The notes: generated from the letters alone by a model not told the origin. Shown: positions 8,843-17,667, counted from the first letter of the stretch. The stretch: 38,912 bases of DNA from Methanosarcina sp. UBA5 (GCF_002505485.1 NZ_DAVG01000080.1:3505-42416), one strand, 5' to 3'. A program made the numbers and translations.

Positions 8843-9899
8843 CCGAAACCGAAGATAAAGAATATTTAGATTTTTTTTCAGGAAGGCTTTCTATGAGTTT
8901 GACCATGAACTCGGTAACATTGATTTTATCCCTGAGAAGAGCAGCCCTTTTCAGACCCCAGGTTTTCTTGAGTTCCGAATCTTTGAGAAGTTCTATAGTT
9001 TTTGTGAGGGCAGATTGCGAATCACTATAATTAAAAAGCAAACCGTATTTCTTCTCAAGTTCAGAAAAGTTCCCCATAGTTCCCGCAAGAGTGGAAATAT
9101 AGATTGCTGGAGTTCCCAGGATTGCACTCTCAACAGCCATCGTTGCTCCTTCACCCACATATAGAGTGGCATAATAGAGCAAATGGTGAATTTTTTCTGG
9201 GGAGACCCAGATTCGATACTTTTCAAATTCTTTTTCAAGAGGCCCCTCTGAAGTTATGAATACTTTTCCGAATTTTTCGGCTTCCTGAATAAGTGCTACT
9301 TTATTTTTAATTCCATGTTGGCCGAAATCATGATGAGCACCCCATGAAACAAAGCGAAGGATTGTAAAAGGCTCCCCCTCCTCTACCCCGAGGTCTTTCA
9401 GGATCTCAGGACGGGGAGTAAAATAAGATGGGTGAAGATAAGCCAGTTCATGATATCCACTATACCTTATCTGTTTTCGTCCTTCGTTTTTTAGATAGCA
9501 TGAAGGAGTACAGATTATGTCACAGAAGGGATAGGTTAACTTCTGGGCCAGTACCGCGTGTTCCGTGTCGTTAAAAATTATGGATTTTTTCCGCTGTATC
9601 CAAGCTACCTGAGCTATAACTGGAGAAAGAACACCTATAAAAAGGTCAGGATCAAATTTCTGGGTAATTTTAAAAGTTTTAAATTCTCTTATGAACCATT
9701 CTTCAAGCAAATTAATCTTTCCTGGTTTTACTTTACTCAAAACCGTATGTGGAATTCCGTAGGCGTTCAAGAGCTCTATTACTACATCCTTGTCTCGCGA
9801 GACTACCATTACTTGATGCCCTTTTTTCTCAAGACTCCATATAGTGTTTTTAAAAAAATGAACATGGGCTGGATGCCCTATATCGACAAGAACTCTCAA
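8826..9899 (-). CDS. DUF354 family glycosyltransferase-like protein
   Basis: The N-terminus RVLVDIGHPAHVHFFKN is the hallmark of DUF354, a GT-B-like family related to UDP-GlcNAc 2-epimerases and found in archaeal and bacterial glycan clusters. Further landmarks are FNDTEHAVLAQKLTYPF, a GYHELAYLHP segment, FVSWGAHHDFGQHG and, near the C-terminus, YVGEGATMAVESAILGTPAI, which looks like a nucleotide-sugar site. The protein is soluble. The biochemical reaction of the family is not established to my knowledge. Start: the open frame reaches TTG 9914, but GGGGAG sits 6 or so bases before TTG 9899 and the family begins there, so 9899 is preferred. It is the first gene of a five-gene - operon and overlaps the deacetylase by 17 bases. 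Confidence 0.82.
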   Translation of the reverse strand: MRVLVDIGHPAHVHFFKNTIWSLEKKGHQVMVVSRDKDVVIELLNAYGIPHTVLSKVKPGKINLLEEWFIREFKTFKITQKFDPDLFIGVLSPVIAQVAWIQRKKSIIFNDTEHAVLAQKLTYPFCDIICTPSCYLKNEGRKQIRYSGYHELAYLHPSYFTPRPEILKDLGVEEGEPFTILRFVSWGAHHDFGQHGIKNKVALIQEAEKFGKVFITSEGPLEKEFEKYRIWVSPEKIHHLLYYATLYVGEGATMAVESAILGTPAIYISTLAGTMGNFSELEKKYGLLFNYSDSQSALTKTIELLKDSELKKTWGLKRAALLRDKINVTEFMVKLIESLPEKKSKYSLSSVSDESYA

Positions 9900-10368
9900 C
9901 TTTTCACTCCCCAATTAATATTTCCTACGACTATAATACACCGAAAGAAAGTCTGTCTGTTCGAGTAGTCTTTCGAGATTTCCTGATTTTCACTCAACCC
10001 CGATTTCAAACTGTTCTGTCAGATAGACCTCTCCCACCTCACTCTACATTAAAATTAATAACTATCCTTCTCCAGCGGCTGGAGGTCCCCCTTAATAGTA
10101 CCGTTATAAAATTTAATTTTTTAACTCAGTTAGAGCCATTAACAGACAATATTATGATTAGAAGATAAATGGCTCAAAGATAAATAATTATGGAAACAAA
10201 ACTACTGAACTAAGATAATTAAAATTTTCAGTGTTGAGAAATATAGACATTATATCCTCAAAAATAGGAAAATAAACGTTATAAAGCTTTTTCTAGTTTG
10301 ACAGGAAAATAGACTTACTGGGAGAAAAAAGAAACACTGGATAAATAAATTTATTGATAATAGGGAGA
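9900..10368. promoter_or_regulatory. Operon leader region with two perfect inverted repeats
   Basis: No gene is visible. CTCCAGC-G-GCTGGAG at 10070-10084 is a perfect 15-base palindrome. GAGCCATT (10133-10140) and AATGGCTC (10168-10175) form an 8-base stem with a 27-base loop. On the - strand a weak TATA-like TATTATAG lies near 9935-9945, close to the DUF354 start. The palindromes could be operator or transcript-end structures for the divergent and convergent genes around them; the sequence does not decide. Confidence 0.45.
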
Positions 10369-10647
10369 TTACTTAGTAAAAATTATTTTGAAGCCTGCGA
10401 CGAGGAAACTAGCAATAAAGCATATTACAAGAGGATAAATTCCCATATCCATCGAATCCACAGAAAACTCATCTTCTTCTCTGGAAGCCAGCAACATTTC
10501 CTTCATACCCACAAGAGCAATTAGTCCCAAGACCGTTATCCGATAATATACAGGGATTCCAAAATCCGTCGAGAGAAAGCAGATGCCTAAATCTGGAAGA
10601 GAATTTCCCACTGCAAACTCTGCACTCAGGCCAAGTATTGAAAACAA
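10369..10647 (-). CDS. Small membrane protein, family A (paralogue of 36200-36463)
   Basis: About 92 aa with two or three hydrophobic segments. The second half, from ITVLGLIALVGMKEMLLAS through SMDMGIYPLVICFIASF to FKIIF, lines up with the protein encoded at 36200-36463: a run of leucines with a KE/RD pair, an AS pair, an acidic linker, (M/N)MGI-PL, then a last membrane helix ending in FK. No domain is recognised. It is transcribed away from ugd from a shared TATA region. The frame opens at TTG 10662, but GGGGGA sits 7 bases before TTG 10647, so the later start is preferred. It could be a helper of membrane glycan enzymes, but that is only position-based. Confidence 0.6.
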   Translation of the reverse strand: MFSILGLSAEFAVGNSLPDLGICFLSTDFGIPVYYRITVLGLIALVGMKEMLLASREEDEFSVDSMDMGIYPLVICFIASFLVAGFKIIFTK

Positions 10648-10728
10648 TATAAAATCCCCCAAAACTTATGTAAAGGAATTATCAAAACATGTGTTAAATC
10701 CTAACTATACAAGGTATAAGCCTTTAAA

Positions 10729-10739
10729 CTATATAAACT
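10729..10739. promoter_or_regulatory. Shared bidirectional TATA element between the small membrane protein and ugd
   Basis: CTATATAAACT reads as a TATA box on + and TTTATATAG on -. On + it predicts a start near 10762 and a leader of about 120 bases before ugd. On - it predicts a start near 10705 and a leader of about 58 bases before TTG 10647. One near-symmetric element may therefore serve both genes. Motif and distance only. Confidence 0.5.
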
Positions 10740-10799
10740 TATGAAGAATTATTGGAAACTTAGTGCAGAAAGCCGTATAGATTGGCGGTTTCTATAGTA

Positions 10800-10861
10800 G
10801 ACCTAGAAGGAGGTCCTATCAAAAAATAAATAAGAATTGGAATTGATTACTCTCCAATTCT
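10800..10861 (+). promoter_or_regulatory. Structured ugd leader with an unused strong SD
   Basis: AGAAGGAGGTCC at 10805-10816 contains a near-perfect SD, yet no start codon follows at usable distance. It sits in a small hairpin, GACCT (10800-10804) pairing AGGTC (10811-10815). A second stem, AGAATTGG (10833-10840) with CCAATTCT (10854-10861), lies just before the working SD AGAGGT of ugd. Both are within the predicted ugd leader, so they could affect ribosome loading, or they could be the trace of a lost small gene. Confidence 0.4.
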
Positions 10862-10880
10862 CAGTAAAGAGGTTCAATTT

Positions 10881-12164
10881 ATGAAAATTTCCGTTATAGG
10901 GTCAGGATATGTGGGCTCGGTCACAGCCGCATGTTTTGCAGAAGTCGGGCATGAAGTAGTCTGCGTAGATATCGACAAAAAAAAGATGGATCAAATAAAT
11001 GCAGGCATTCCCCCGATATACGAAGAGGGACTTGGAGAGCTTTTGCAAAAACATGCCGGAAAAAGTCTCACTGCAACCAATGACTATGAATCTGCGATCA
11101 GGAATACGGACATTTCTTTTATCTGTGTAGGAACTCCTTCCGCACAGGACGGAAGTATAGACCTTTCAATTGTTCGTGCGGCGACAGCAAGTATAGGAGC
11201 AACACTGGCAAAGAAAGAGGGATACCATGTAGTGGTTGTTAAAAGTACAGTTGTGCCTGAGACGACTGAAAAATTTGTCCTTCCCATCCTTGAAGAAACT
11301 TCAGGAAAGATAGCCGGAAAAGACTTTGGAGTTGCAATGAACCCCGAGTTCCTCAGAGAAGGAAAAGCCGTCTACGACTTTATGCATCCTGATAAAATAG
11401 TTGTTGGAGCAATTGACCAAAAATCCGGAAATCTTGTCTCGGAACTTTACCGGACCTTTAAATGTGAGGTCACCCACACGAATCTATCAACAGCCGAAAT
11501 GATCAAATATGCAAATAACTCCCTTCTGGCAACCAAAATATCTTTTGCTAATGAGATTGGCAATATTTGCAAAAAGTTAAACGTTGATACCTACGAGGTT
11601 ATGGAAGCGGTAGGTAAGGATTCCAGGGTATCCCCGAGGTTTTTGAATTCAGGAGCAGGATTTGGAGGTTCCTGTTTCCCAAAAGATGTGAAAGCGCTTA
11701 TAAGAAAAGCAAAAGAAATAGGATATTCTCCAGCACTTCTGGAATCCGTAATTGGAGTAAACGAAAAACAGCCAATTCTGATGACCGAAATACTCCAGAA
11801 GAAAATAGGAAGCCTTGCAGGCAAAAAGATTGCAGTCCTTGGGCTTGCTTTTAAGAACGATACAGATGATATAAGGGAGTCCAGAGCTATCCCTGTCATT
11901 GCTGAACTTCTAAGACTAGGAGCAGAGGTTTCGGCTTATGACCCAATGGCAACCGAGAATATGAAGCGAATCTTTCCAACAATTGAATACTCTGGGAAAG
12001 CTAAGGATGCTCTTGAAGGTGCTGATGCCTGCCTCGTAATGACAGAATGGGATGAATTCAAGCAACTTGACTCTGAATTTAAAGTCATGAAAGAAAAGAT
12101 AGTAATTGATGGAAGGAGGGTAATTAAAGCGAAAAACGTAGATTGTGAAGGGCTCTGCTGGTAA
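10881..12164 (+). CDS. ugd: UDP-glucose 6-dehydrogenase
   Basis: 427 aa, normal for the UDP-glucose/GDP-mannose dehydrogenase family. The N-terminal Rossmann domain has GSGYVGSVTAACFAEVGHEV (residues 7-26) for NAD. Next come CVGTP, KSTVVPETT and NPEFLREGKAVYDF. The middle helix holds TAEMIKYANNSLLATKISF. The catalytic cysteine is Cys265 in FGGSCFPKD, and the C-terminal domain has LGLAFKNDTDDIRES. The enzyme oxidises UDP-glucose twice to UDP-glucuronate in the cytoplasm. The neighbouring galU supplies UDP-glucose, which favours Ugd over UDP-ManNAc or GDP-mannose dehydrogenases, though substrate cannot be proven from sequence. ATG 10881 follows AAGAGGT by a normal distance. It converges with galU across 82 bases. 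Confidence 0.9.
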   Translation: MKISVIGSGYVGSVTAACFAEVGHEVVCVDIDKKKMDQINAGIPPIYEEGLGELLQKHAGKSLTATNDYESAIRNTDISFICVGTPSAQDGSIDLSIVRAATASIGATLAKKEGYHVVVVKSTVVPETTEKFVLPILEETSGKIAGKDFGVAMNPEFLREGKAVYDFMHPDKIVVGAIDQKSGNLVSELYRTFKCEVTHTNLSTAEMIKYANNSLLATKISFANEIGNICKKLNVDTYEVMEAVGKDSRVSPRFLNSGAGFGGSCFPKDVKALIRKAKEIGYSPALLESVIGVNEKQPILMTEILQKKIGSLAGKKIAVLGLAFKNDTDDIRESRAIPVIAELLRLGAEVSAYDPMATENMKRIFPTIEYSGKAKDALEGADACLVMTEWDEFKQLDSEFKVMKEKIVIDGRRVIKAKNVDCEGLCW

Positions 12165-12190
12165 AAACCGGCAGAAATTATTTCCCTTTT
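12155..12190 (+). terminator. Candidate terminator of ugd, overlapping its stop codon
   Basis: CTGCTGGT (12155-12162) pairs with ACCGGCAG (12167-12174) with one G-U pair and a four-base loop. A T-rich run follows at 12180-12190. The stem includes the ugd stop codon. Archaea often end transcription at T-runs alone, so the hairpin may be supportive rather than essential. Confidence 0.5.
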
Positions 12191-12246
12191 TACATAAGTT
12201 TAATAGTTTAATTTTTCTGGTTTCTAACTGCTTTATTTATGGGATC

Positions 12247-13134
12247 TTATTTGTCTGAAGGTTCCTTTACAGTTGCTATAATTTCTCTTAGGTATTCAAG
12301 TACGTCTTCTCTAAGGTTTTCGTTTTCAAGGGCAAAATCCACTATTGATTTTACGTACCCTAACCTGTCGCCGGTATCGAATCTTTTTCCTTTGAACCTG
12401 CATGCGTAGATCATCTGCGACCTGTTAAGGACCCGAATCCCATCAGTCAGCTGGATTTCGTTTCCTACCCCTGTCCCGGCTTCTTTTATACAGTCAAAGA
12501 TTTCAGGAGTAAAAACATAGCGGCCTATTGCTCCCAGATTGGAGGGAGCATTTTCAGGGGACGGCTTTTCGACAATATCCTCAAGTACATAGAGGGAATT
12601 ATTAAGAGGCTTTCCCTTTATAATTCCATAGCTGCTTAATTTTTCATGAGGAACTTCTTCCACTGCGAGCGTGGACCTCCCATATTTCTCAAAATTATCT
12701 ATGAGCTGAGCAGTGCAGGGCTTGTCATTTACAATAATATCGTCTCCGAGAAGCACGGCGAAAGGTTCGTCTCCAATATGGTTTTCTGCCCTGAGGACTG
12801 CATCCCCGAGCCCGTTTGGCTCTTTCTGGCGGATATAGTGAATATCCACAAGGGAAGAAACGTCCCTGACAAGCTTAAGAAGTTCAGTATTATGCTTTTT
12901 AGCAAGGTGCATCTCGAGTTCAGGAGAATCGTCGAAATAGTCTTCAATTGCCCTTTTACCCCTGCCTGTGATAATGATAATATCCTCAATTCCCGAGGCA
13001 ATAGCTTCCTCTACAACATACTGGATCACAGGCGTGTCAATAATAGGAAGCATTTCTTTAGGCATCGACTTGGTAGCAGGCAGGAAACGGGTTCCAAGGC
13101 CTGCTGCAGGAATAAGTGCTTTTTTAACGGTCAA
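12247..13134 (-). CDS. galU: UTP-glucose-1-phosphate uridylyltransferase
   Basis: 295 aa, the standard length for GalU. Residues 6-31 carry IPAAGLGTRFLPATKSMPKEMLPI, the nucleotide-binding and catalytic signature. Further landmarks are FAVLLGDDII with the metal aspartate, EKPSPENAPSNLGAIGRY, GVGNEIQLTDGI and FKGKRFDTGDRLGYVKS. It makes UDP-glucose from UTP and glucose-1-phosphate in the cytoplasm. It faces ugd end to end, so UDP-glucuronate supply is encoded as a pair. The start is TTG 13134, with GGAGAG 6 to 8 bases upstream. A weak - strand TATA-like element lies near 13172-13180. Confidence 0.93.
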   Translation of the reverse strand: MTVKKALIPAAGLGTRFLPATKSMPKEMLPIIDTPVIQYVVEEAIASGIEDIIIITGRGKRAIEDYFDDSPELEMHLAKKHNTELLKLVRDVSSLVDIHYIRQKEPNGLGDAVLRAENHIGDEPFAVLLGDDIIVNDKPCTAQLIDNFEKYGRSTLAVEEVPHEKLSSYGIIKGKPLNNSLYVLEDIVEKPSPENAPSNLGAIGRYVFTPEIFDCIKEAGTGVGNEIQLTDGIRVLNRSQMIYACRFKGKRFDTGDRLGYVKSIVDFALENENLREDVLEYLREIIATVKEPSDK

Positions 13135-13289
13135 GATAAACTCTCCGGTGAAAGGAATTCTGTGAAAAGGTTATTCATATAGTTGAGTTAAAAATACTTC
13201 TTAACCGGAACATCTTTAATTTCCCTGGTTATTTACTCATCCCACATATAGGAAATGAAATAAAAGTATTTTCTGATTATTTTAAGACA

Positions 13290-13333
13290 TTATAAAGTAT
13301 TAATCTAAAGATTGTTTGGAAAGATTGTTTGGA
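13290..13333 (+). promoter_or_regulatory. TATA box and duplicated SD segment before the epimerase gene
   Basis: TTATAAAGT at 13290-13298 is a good TATA box, predicting a start near 13320. AAGATTGTTTGGA occurs twice in direct tandem, at 13308-13320 and 13321-13333. The second copy supplies the GGAG used by ATG 13343. The duplication puts the predicted transcript start at the repeat boundary. Confidence 0.5.
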
Positions 13334-13342
13334 GAATTTTCC

Positions 13343-14302
13343 ATGGCTGCAAAGAATAAAATACTTGTGACAGGAGGAGCCGGTTTTATAGGGAGCCACC
13401 TTGTAGATCACTTTATAGAAAAAGGAAGCAGAGTTACTGTTTTTGATAACCTGAGTTCAGGAAAAATGAAATTTATAGAAAATCATCTTGAAAACCCGAA
13501 ATTTACCCTAATAAAAGGAGACCTTCTTGACCAAGATGCGATAGAGAAAGCCTGTAAAGGTATTGACTTTGTTTGTCACGTGGCCGCAAATCCTGATGTC
13601 AGGCTCGGAGCCTCGGATACAAGAGTCCATCTAGATCAGAATATTATGGCGACCTATAATCTTCTGGAAGCAATGAGGAAAAATAATACTAAAAAAATTG
13701 CGTTTACTTCCACCTCGACAGTTTATGGGGAAGCGAGCATTATGCCTACTCCAGAAGATTACGGCCCTCTTATTCCTATATCTCTTTACGGTGCCTCTAA
13801 ACTGGCCTGTGAAGCCTTTATTACTTCATATTCTCATACCTTTGATATGCAGACCTGGATATTTCGCTTCGCAAATATCGTTGGCCCACGCAGTACACAT
13901 GGAATTACGATCGATTTTATAAAAAAGCTGCGGAAAAACGCTAATCTTCTGGAAATCCTGGGCGACGGCAAGCAGGAAAAATCCTACCTGCATGTGTCGG
14001 AGTGCGTTGATGCGATATTGTTTTTAATTGAGAACAGTGGAGAAAAAGTAAATATTTTTAATATTGGCTCCGAGGACACCATCAGTGCTACAGAAATAGG
14101 AAAGGCTGTCACAGAAGAGATGGGGCTTTCTAATGTCGAATTTACCTATACCGGAGGGAACAGGGGCTGGAAAGGCGATGTGCCAAGGATGAGATTAGGG
14201 ATTGAAAAAATGAAAAGTTTGAGCTGGAAACCAGTCTATACATCGGAGAGAAGTATTAGGGAAACGGTGAGGGCACTACTTGGGGAAAAGTTAGTAGAAT
14301 AA
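13343..14302 (+). CDS. NAD-dependent sugar epimerase, UDP-glucose 4-epimerase-like
   Basis: About 319 aa of the extended SDR family. TGGAGFIGSHLVDHF near the N-terminus binds NAD. STSTVYGEA holds the catalytic serine/threonine region, and YGASK gives Tyr149 and Lys153. ANIVGPRSTHGI follows, typical of archaeal GalE-type enzymes. The expected reaction is C4 epimerisation of UDP-glucose or UDP-GlcNAc, giving UDP-galactose or UDP-GalNAc. With galU and ugd alongside, it would complete supply of the acid and amino sugars of a chondroitin-like polymer, but specificity is inferred. The open frame starts at TTG 13316; ATG 13343 has GGAG 8 bases upstream and the family-typical short N-terminus, so it was chosen. 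The end lies 60 bases from the convergent flippase. Confidence 0.85.
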   Translation: MAAKNKILVTGGAGFIGSHLVDHFIEKGSRVTVFDNLSSGKMKFIENHLENPKFTLIKGDLLDQDAIEKACKGIDFVCHVAANPDVRLGASDTRVHLDQNIMATYNLLEAMRKNNTKKIAFTSTSTVYGEASIMPTPEDYGPLIPISLYGASKLACEAFITSYSHTFDMQTWIFRFANIVGPRSTHGITIDFIKKLRKNANLLEILGDGKQEKSYLHVSECVDAILFLIENSGEKVNIFNIGSEDTISATEIGKAVTEEMGLSNVEFTYTGGNRGWKGDVPRMRLGIEKMKSLSWKPVYTSERSIRETVRALLGEKLVE

Positions 14303-14362
14303 CTTTTATTCCAGTTTTTCCTAAACAATATTTTATTGGCCAGTATAAAAATAAATGTAAGA

Positions 14363-15832
14363 TTACTGTTTGACTTCGCCTTTGACTTTGAATAAGTACT
14401 TTCGTATTAAAGAAAGTTCGTGGTCGCTGAATCCACCTACCATAAACATCATAACCACATAGATAAGTACACCCATACCTGCAATCTCAAAAAGCTCAAA
14501 GATACTTGAAATAGCAAAGTGAGAAACAAACAGATACATCCCAAAAGAGGAGAGGATGCTTTTTGCAATGTCATAATAATAATAGTCAAACACAAAATGC
14601 TTTCTAGATACGTAGATACAGAGTACAATCATTAAAAAATAAGAGATCAAGGTTGATAGTGCTGCTCCTATAAATCCAATAGAAGGTATGAGCAAAAGAT
14701 TGAGTAGTACGTTCGAAACTGCAGCAATGATATTGATGTAAGTCGTAGATTTCGTTTCTTTTACAAGAAACATTATATTGACAAAAATTTGAAAAACCCC
14801 TGCTAAAAGGCCCGAAAATGCAACAATCGGGATTACAAGCCAACCTGAAAGGAAGTCTTGAGTCGTAAAAATTCCAAGAAGAGGTTTTGCAAGAGCAGAA
14901 AGGCCAAAAACAGCTGGAACGGTAATAAGAAGGAAATATCTCAATGAACTCGATAAGTAGATTTTTACCTGATCAAGTTTATTTTCATCAAATAACTTTG
15001 AAAGTTCAGGGAGAAGAATAACCTGAAGAGGAGTTACAAGAAGCTGGATAAGAGTTCCTATGGAATAAGCTGCTGAATATACACCCGCGCTCCCAAGACC
15101 CAGAAAATAATTTACTAAAAATCTGTCACTTGATTCTGTGATCCATCTCACAAGAGAACTTGGAGTTAAAGGAAGAGAAAATTGCAGGTACTCCTTTATG
15201 TGAGTAAATCTAGGAATAATAAATCCTATCTGCGATACCATTATCACAAGGGAAATTAACACAATGGAACCTTGTACAAGTATGGTTGCACCTATGATGC
15301 CTAAAAGCCCATATCCCACTTTGACAAGGATTAGAATAAAAAATAGCTTTCCAAACGTTTCGAAAAGAGTAAAGTAAGAGTATTTTTTAATCTGCCTGAA
15401 GACTCTGAAATAAAAAAGAGATATTGATTCAACTACACTCAAGAGAATCAAGGCGGAACCTGCTTGGATAAAATAAGTTGCTTTAGGGTCCTTAAAAACA
15501 AAGGTCGCGAGAGGTTCTGCAAACATATAGACCAATAAAGAGGCCAGAAAGCCGGAGATCGTCACAAAGGACAGAATAGAATATACGGCTTCTCTTATCG
15601 TTTTTTGATCAGTTTCGGCAGACAAAAACCTGACAAAGCCCGCGGAAAGACCCATAAGTGCAAGGGAAGATATTAGAGATACAATAATATTGATCTGCGC
15701 CCAAAGTCCGTAATCATATGTTCCAAGGGTTTTTGTGATTATCGGAAGTAGGAAAAAAGTGCCCAGGCTCGTAAGTATCTGAACTGTCCCGATAAGACCA
15801 ACGTCCTTTACAAACTTTCGATATGACACCAT
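14363..15832 (-). CDS. Wzx-type flippase (second)
   Basis: 489 aa with about 14 hydrophobic segments. The N-terminus, DVGLIGTVQILTSLGTFFLL then PIITKTLGTYDYGLWAQINI, is typical of archaeal and bacterial oligosaccharide flippases in the MOP superfamily. SLPLTPSSLVRWITESSDRF lies in the central loop. It should flip a lipid-linked glycan outward. It is not a recent duplicate of the flippase at 2811-4283, as the two share only general family features. ATG 15832 sits one base after AGGTGA, and GTG 15829 has better spacing. The dag array is transcribed in the same direction but begins about 700 bases further on, so cotranscription is doubtful. Confidence 0.88.
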   Translation of the reverse strand: MVSYRKFVKDVGLIGTVQILTSLGTFFLLPIITKTLGTYDYGLWAQINIIVSLISSLALMGLSAGFVRFLSAETDQKTIREAVYSILSFVTISGFLASLLVYMFAEPLATFVFKDPKATYFIQAGSALILLSVVESISLFYFRVFRQIKKYSYFTLFETFGKLFFILILVKVGYGLLGIIGATILVQGSIVLISLVIMVSQIGFIIPRFTHIKEYLQFSLPLTPSSLVRWITESSDRFLVNYFLGLGSAGVYSAAYSIGTLIQLLVTPLQVILLPELSKLFDENKLDQVKIYLSSSLRYFLLITVPAVFGLSALAKPLLGIFTTQDFLSGWLVIPIVAFSGLLAGVFQIFVNIMFLVKETKSTTYINIIAAVSNVLLNLLLIPSIGFIGAALSTLISYFLMIVLCIYVSRKHFVFDYYYYDIAKSILSSFGMYLFVSHFAISSIFELFEIAGMGVLIYVVMMFMVGGFSDHELSLIRKYLFKVKGEVKQ

Positions 15833-15891
15833 ATCACCTAAAAAGACTCTATTTTTAACTACCTGGATTATGAATTCACGAAGATAACCTA

Positions 15892-16152
15892 CTAGAATTT
15901 ATCTCGCAACTTAATCCACTCACTATCCAAAACCTGATATTTAAATCCTTTTGAACGCTGATCATCTTGCTCAAATTTCAACCTCTCAGTAGAGGTTCTA
16001 TTTATACCTATATTATAATAAGTTTCATTCATATAAAGTATCTTTAATTTTGAATTCAAAAGTTTCAATATATCATACTTATATTCAGTGTTAACTTTAA
16101 ATTTATTTAGACATATTTTTTTCAACAACAACCAAACTCCAACTACCCTCAA
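15892..16152 (-). CDS. Doubtful small protein or C-terminal fragment
   Basis: An 86-codon frame opening at TTG with no SD. It is rich in lysine, asparagine and tyrosine, with a basic N-terminal part and a polar C-terminus ending EWIKLRDKF. It has no membrane segment or known motif. The ending resembles the C-terminus of a larger enzyme such as a sulfotransferase or glycosyltransferase, so a decayed gene is as likely as a real small one. It lies 59 bases before the flippase on the same strand. Confidence 0.25.
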   Translation of the reverse strand: MRVVGVWLLLKKICLNKFKVNTEYKYDILKLLNSKLKILYMNETYYNIGINRTSTERLKFEQDDQRSKGFKYQVLDSEWIKLRDKF

Positions 16153-16533
16153 TAAGAGATTTCTACAAGAGATAAAAGCCTTTGCGTTGAGATAAATTTT
16201 GGTAGAAGTCCAGTGCGCGTTTGGATAAGACTTTCTGAAAAGCAGATAGAAGATGTAGAAAGAAATAAGAATGTAGACGCCGTAAGTTCTGGCCTATTAA
16301 TTTTGACCTGATAATAAAACTTTTAAAAAGAAGAATAAGTTTGGGAGCAAAAATAAATTAATCCCGATTAGTAGGTCTAAAAACCACACTAGTTCGCTTA
16401 AAAAGATTCCTTCTGGAAAATCTTAAAAATTCGTGTTTTTTGCACATTAAAATAAAAAAGTTCCGAAACATCCGACAACAGAAGTTTATTCTTGGGTTGG
16501 AAGTGATGGAAATCTTCGTTGAGAATATAAACC
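16153..16533. other. Gap between the dag array and the flippase, with a possible decayed frame
   Basis: A + frame from about 16160 to 16312 is open for about 50 codons without a start codon and reads INFGRSPVRVWIRLSEKQIE in part. It may be a relic of an inserted gene; no family is recognised. The remainder is AT-rich with T-runs on the - strand that could end the transcript of the large dag-like gene. Confidence 0.3.
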
Positions 16534-17667
16534 TTACTTGTACACTAGATTCAGTTTTGGTACCTGACTCTTGTTTTCGCAGTCAGCACTGTAGAAGGCA
16601 ATATAGTTATCACTTTCATTGCGGGCTTTTATTAGAAAACCCGTGTTTGCAGATTTGCCGCTGACGTACTCTTTTACGAGGTCAGTTACATTAAGCTCAT
16701 AGTACCTGTTATCTGGCAAGCTACTGGCTTTCAGGATTAGCGTAGCATATGGAGTACTGCCCAAGAGGACACCATTTCTATCATACCAATCTCCTCCAGC
16801 ATTGTTCCACGCAACATCCTTATTCTTTTTATTCCAGCTCACATAGTCAGGATTCCAGGCAACAGGCCTGTAAACCTCGATAACAGTATCATTTGGTCGT
16901 GAATTGGAAGGATGATACCAGAAAAGGGAAAGAGTTGCACTGTTTACTTCTATGGCGCTGGGATATTCACTTAAATTAAATAATATAACATCCCTGTACC
17001 TTCCAACACTACCCAGTCCTCCTACATCGATATATGATGTATCGGAAAAGACGTCCTCGGGTGAGGTTTCACGCAGGCGGTTGTCTTTTGCGCCAATAAT
17101 AGTTGCGTTTGTAGCTACCCTTTTCGTAATATTAAGCTTTGGTGCCTGGCTCGTGTTTCCACAGTCAGCACTGTAAAAAGCGATATAGTTATCACTTTCA
17201 TTGCGGGCTTTTATCAGGAAACCCATGTTTGCAGATTTGCCGCTGACGTACTCTTTTACGAGGTCAGTTACATTAAGCTCATAGTACCTGTTATCTGGCA
17301 AGCTACTGGATTTCAGGGTTAGTGTAGCATATGGAGTACTGCCCAAAAGGATACCATTTTTATCATACCAATCTCCTCCAGCGTTGTTCCACGCAATATC
17401 CTTATTCTTTTTATTCCAGCTCACATAGTCAGGATTCCAAGCAACAGGCTTGTAAACCTCGATAATAGTATCATTTGGTCGTGAATTGGAAGGATAATAC
17501 CAGAAAAGGGAAAGAGTTGCGCTACTGATTTCAGTATTATTGGTGTATTCGCTTACGTTAAACCATATAAGGTCTCTGTATTTGCCAACACCGCTCATTC
17601 CTCCGACGTCGAGAAATGGTTTATCAGAAAAGATATCTTCAGGAGAAGCTTCACGCATTCGGTTGTC
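16534..17667 (-). repeat. Tandem 582-base repeats encoding the DNRLRE domains
   Basis: Bases 16534-17085 and 17116-17667 are offset by exactly 582 bases (194 codons) and are highly similar in DNA as well as protein. For example, the segments starting at 16621 and 17203 match over well over 100 bases with few changes. This points to a recent internal duplication or to sequence exchange between the repeats. Confidence 0.85.

Noticed and set aside
12646..13182. 178-codon + strand frame opposite galU
   Set aside because: The - strand gene is an unmistakable GalU with all motifs; the opposite frame has no domain.
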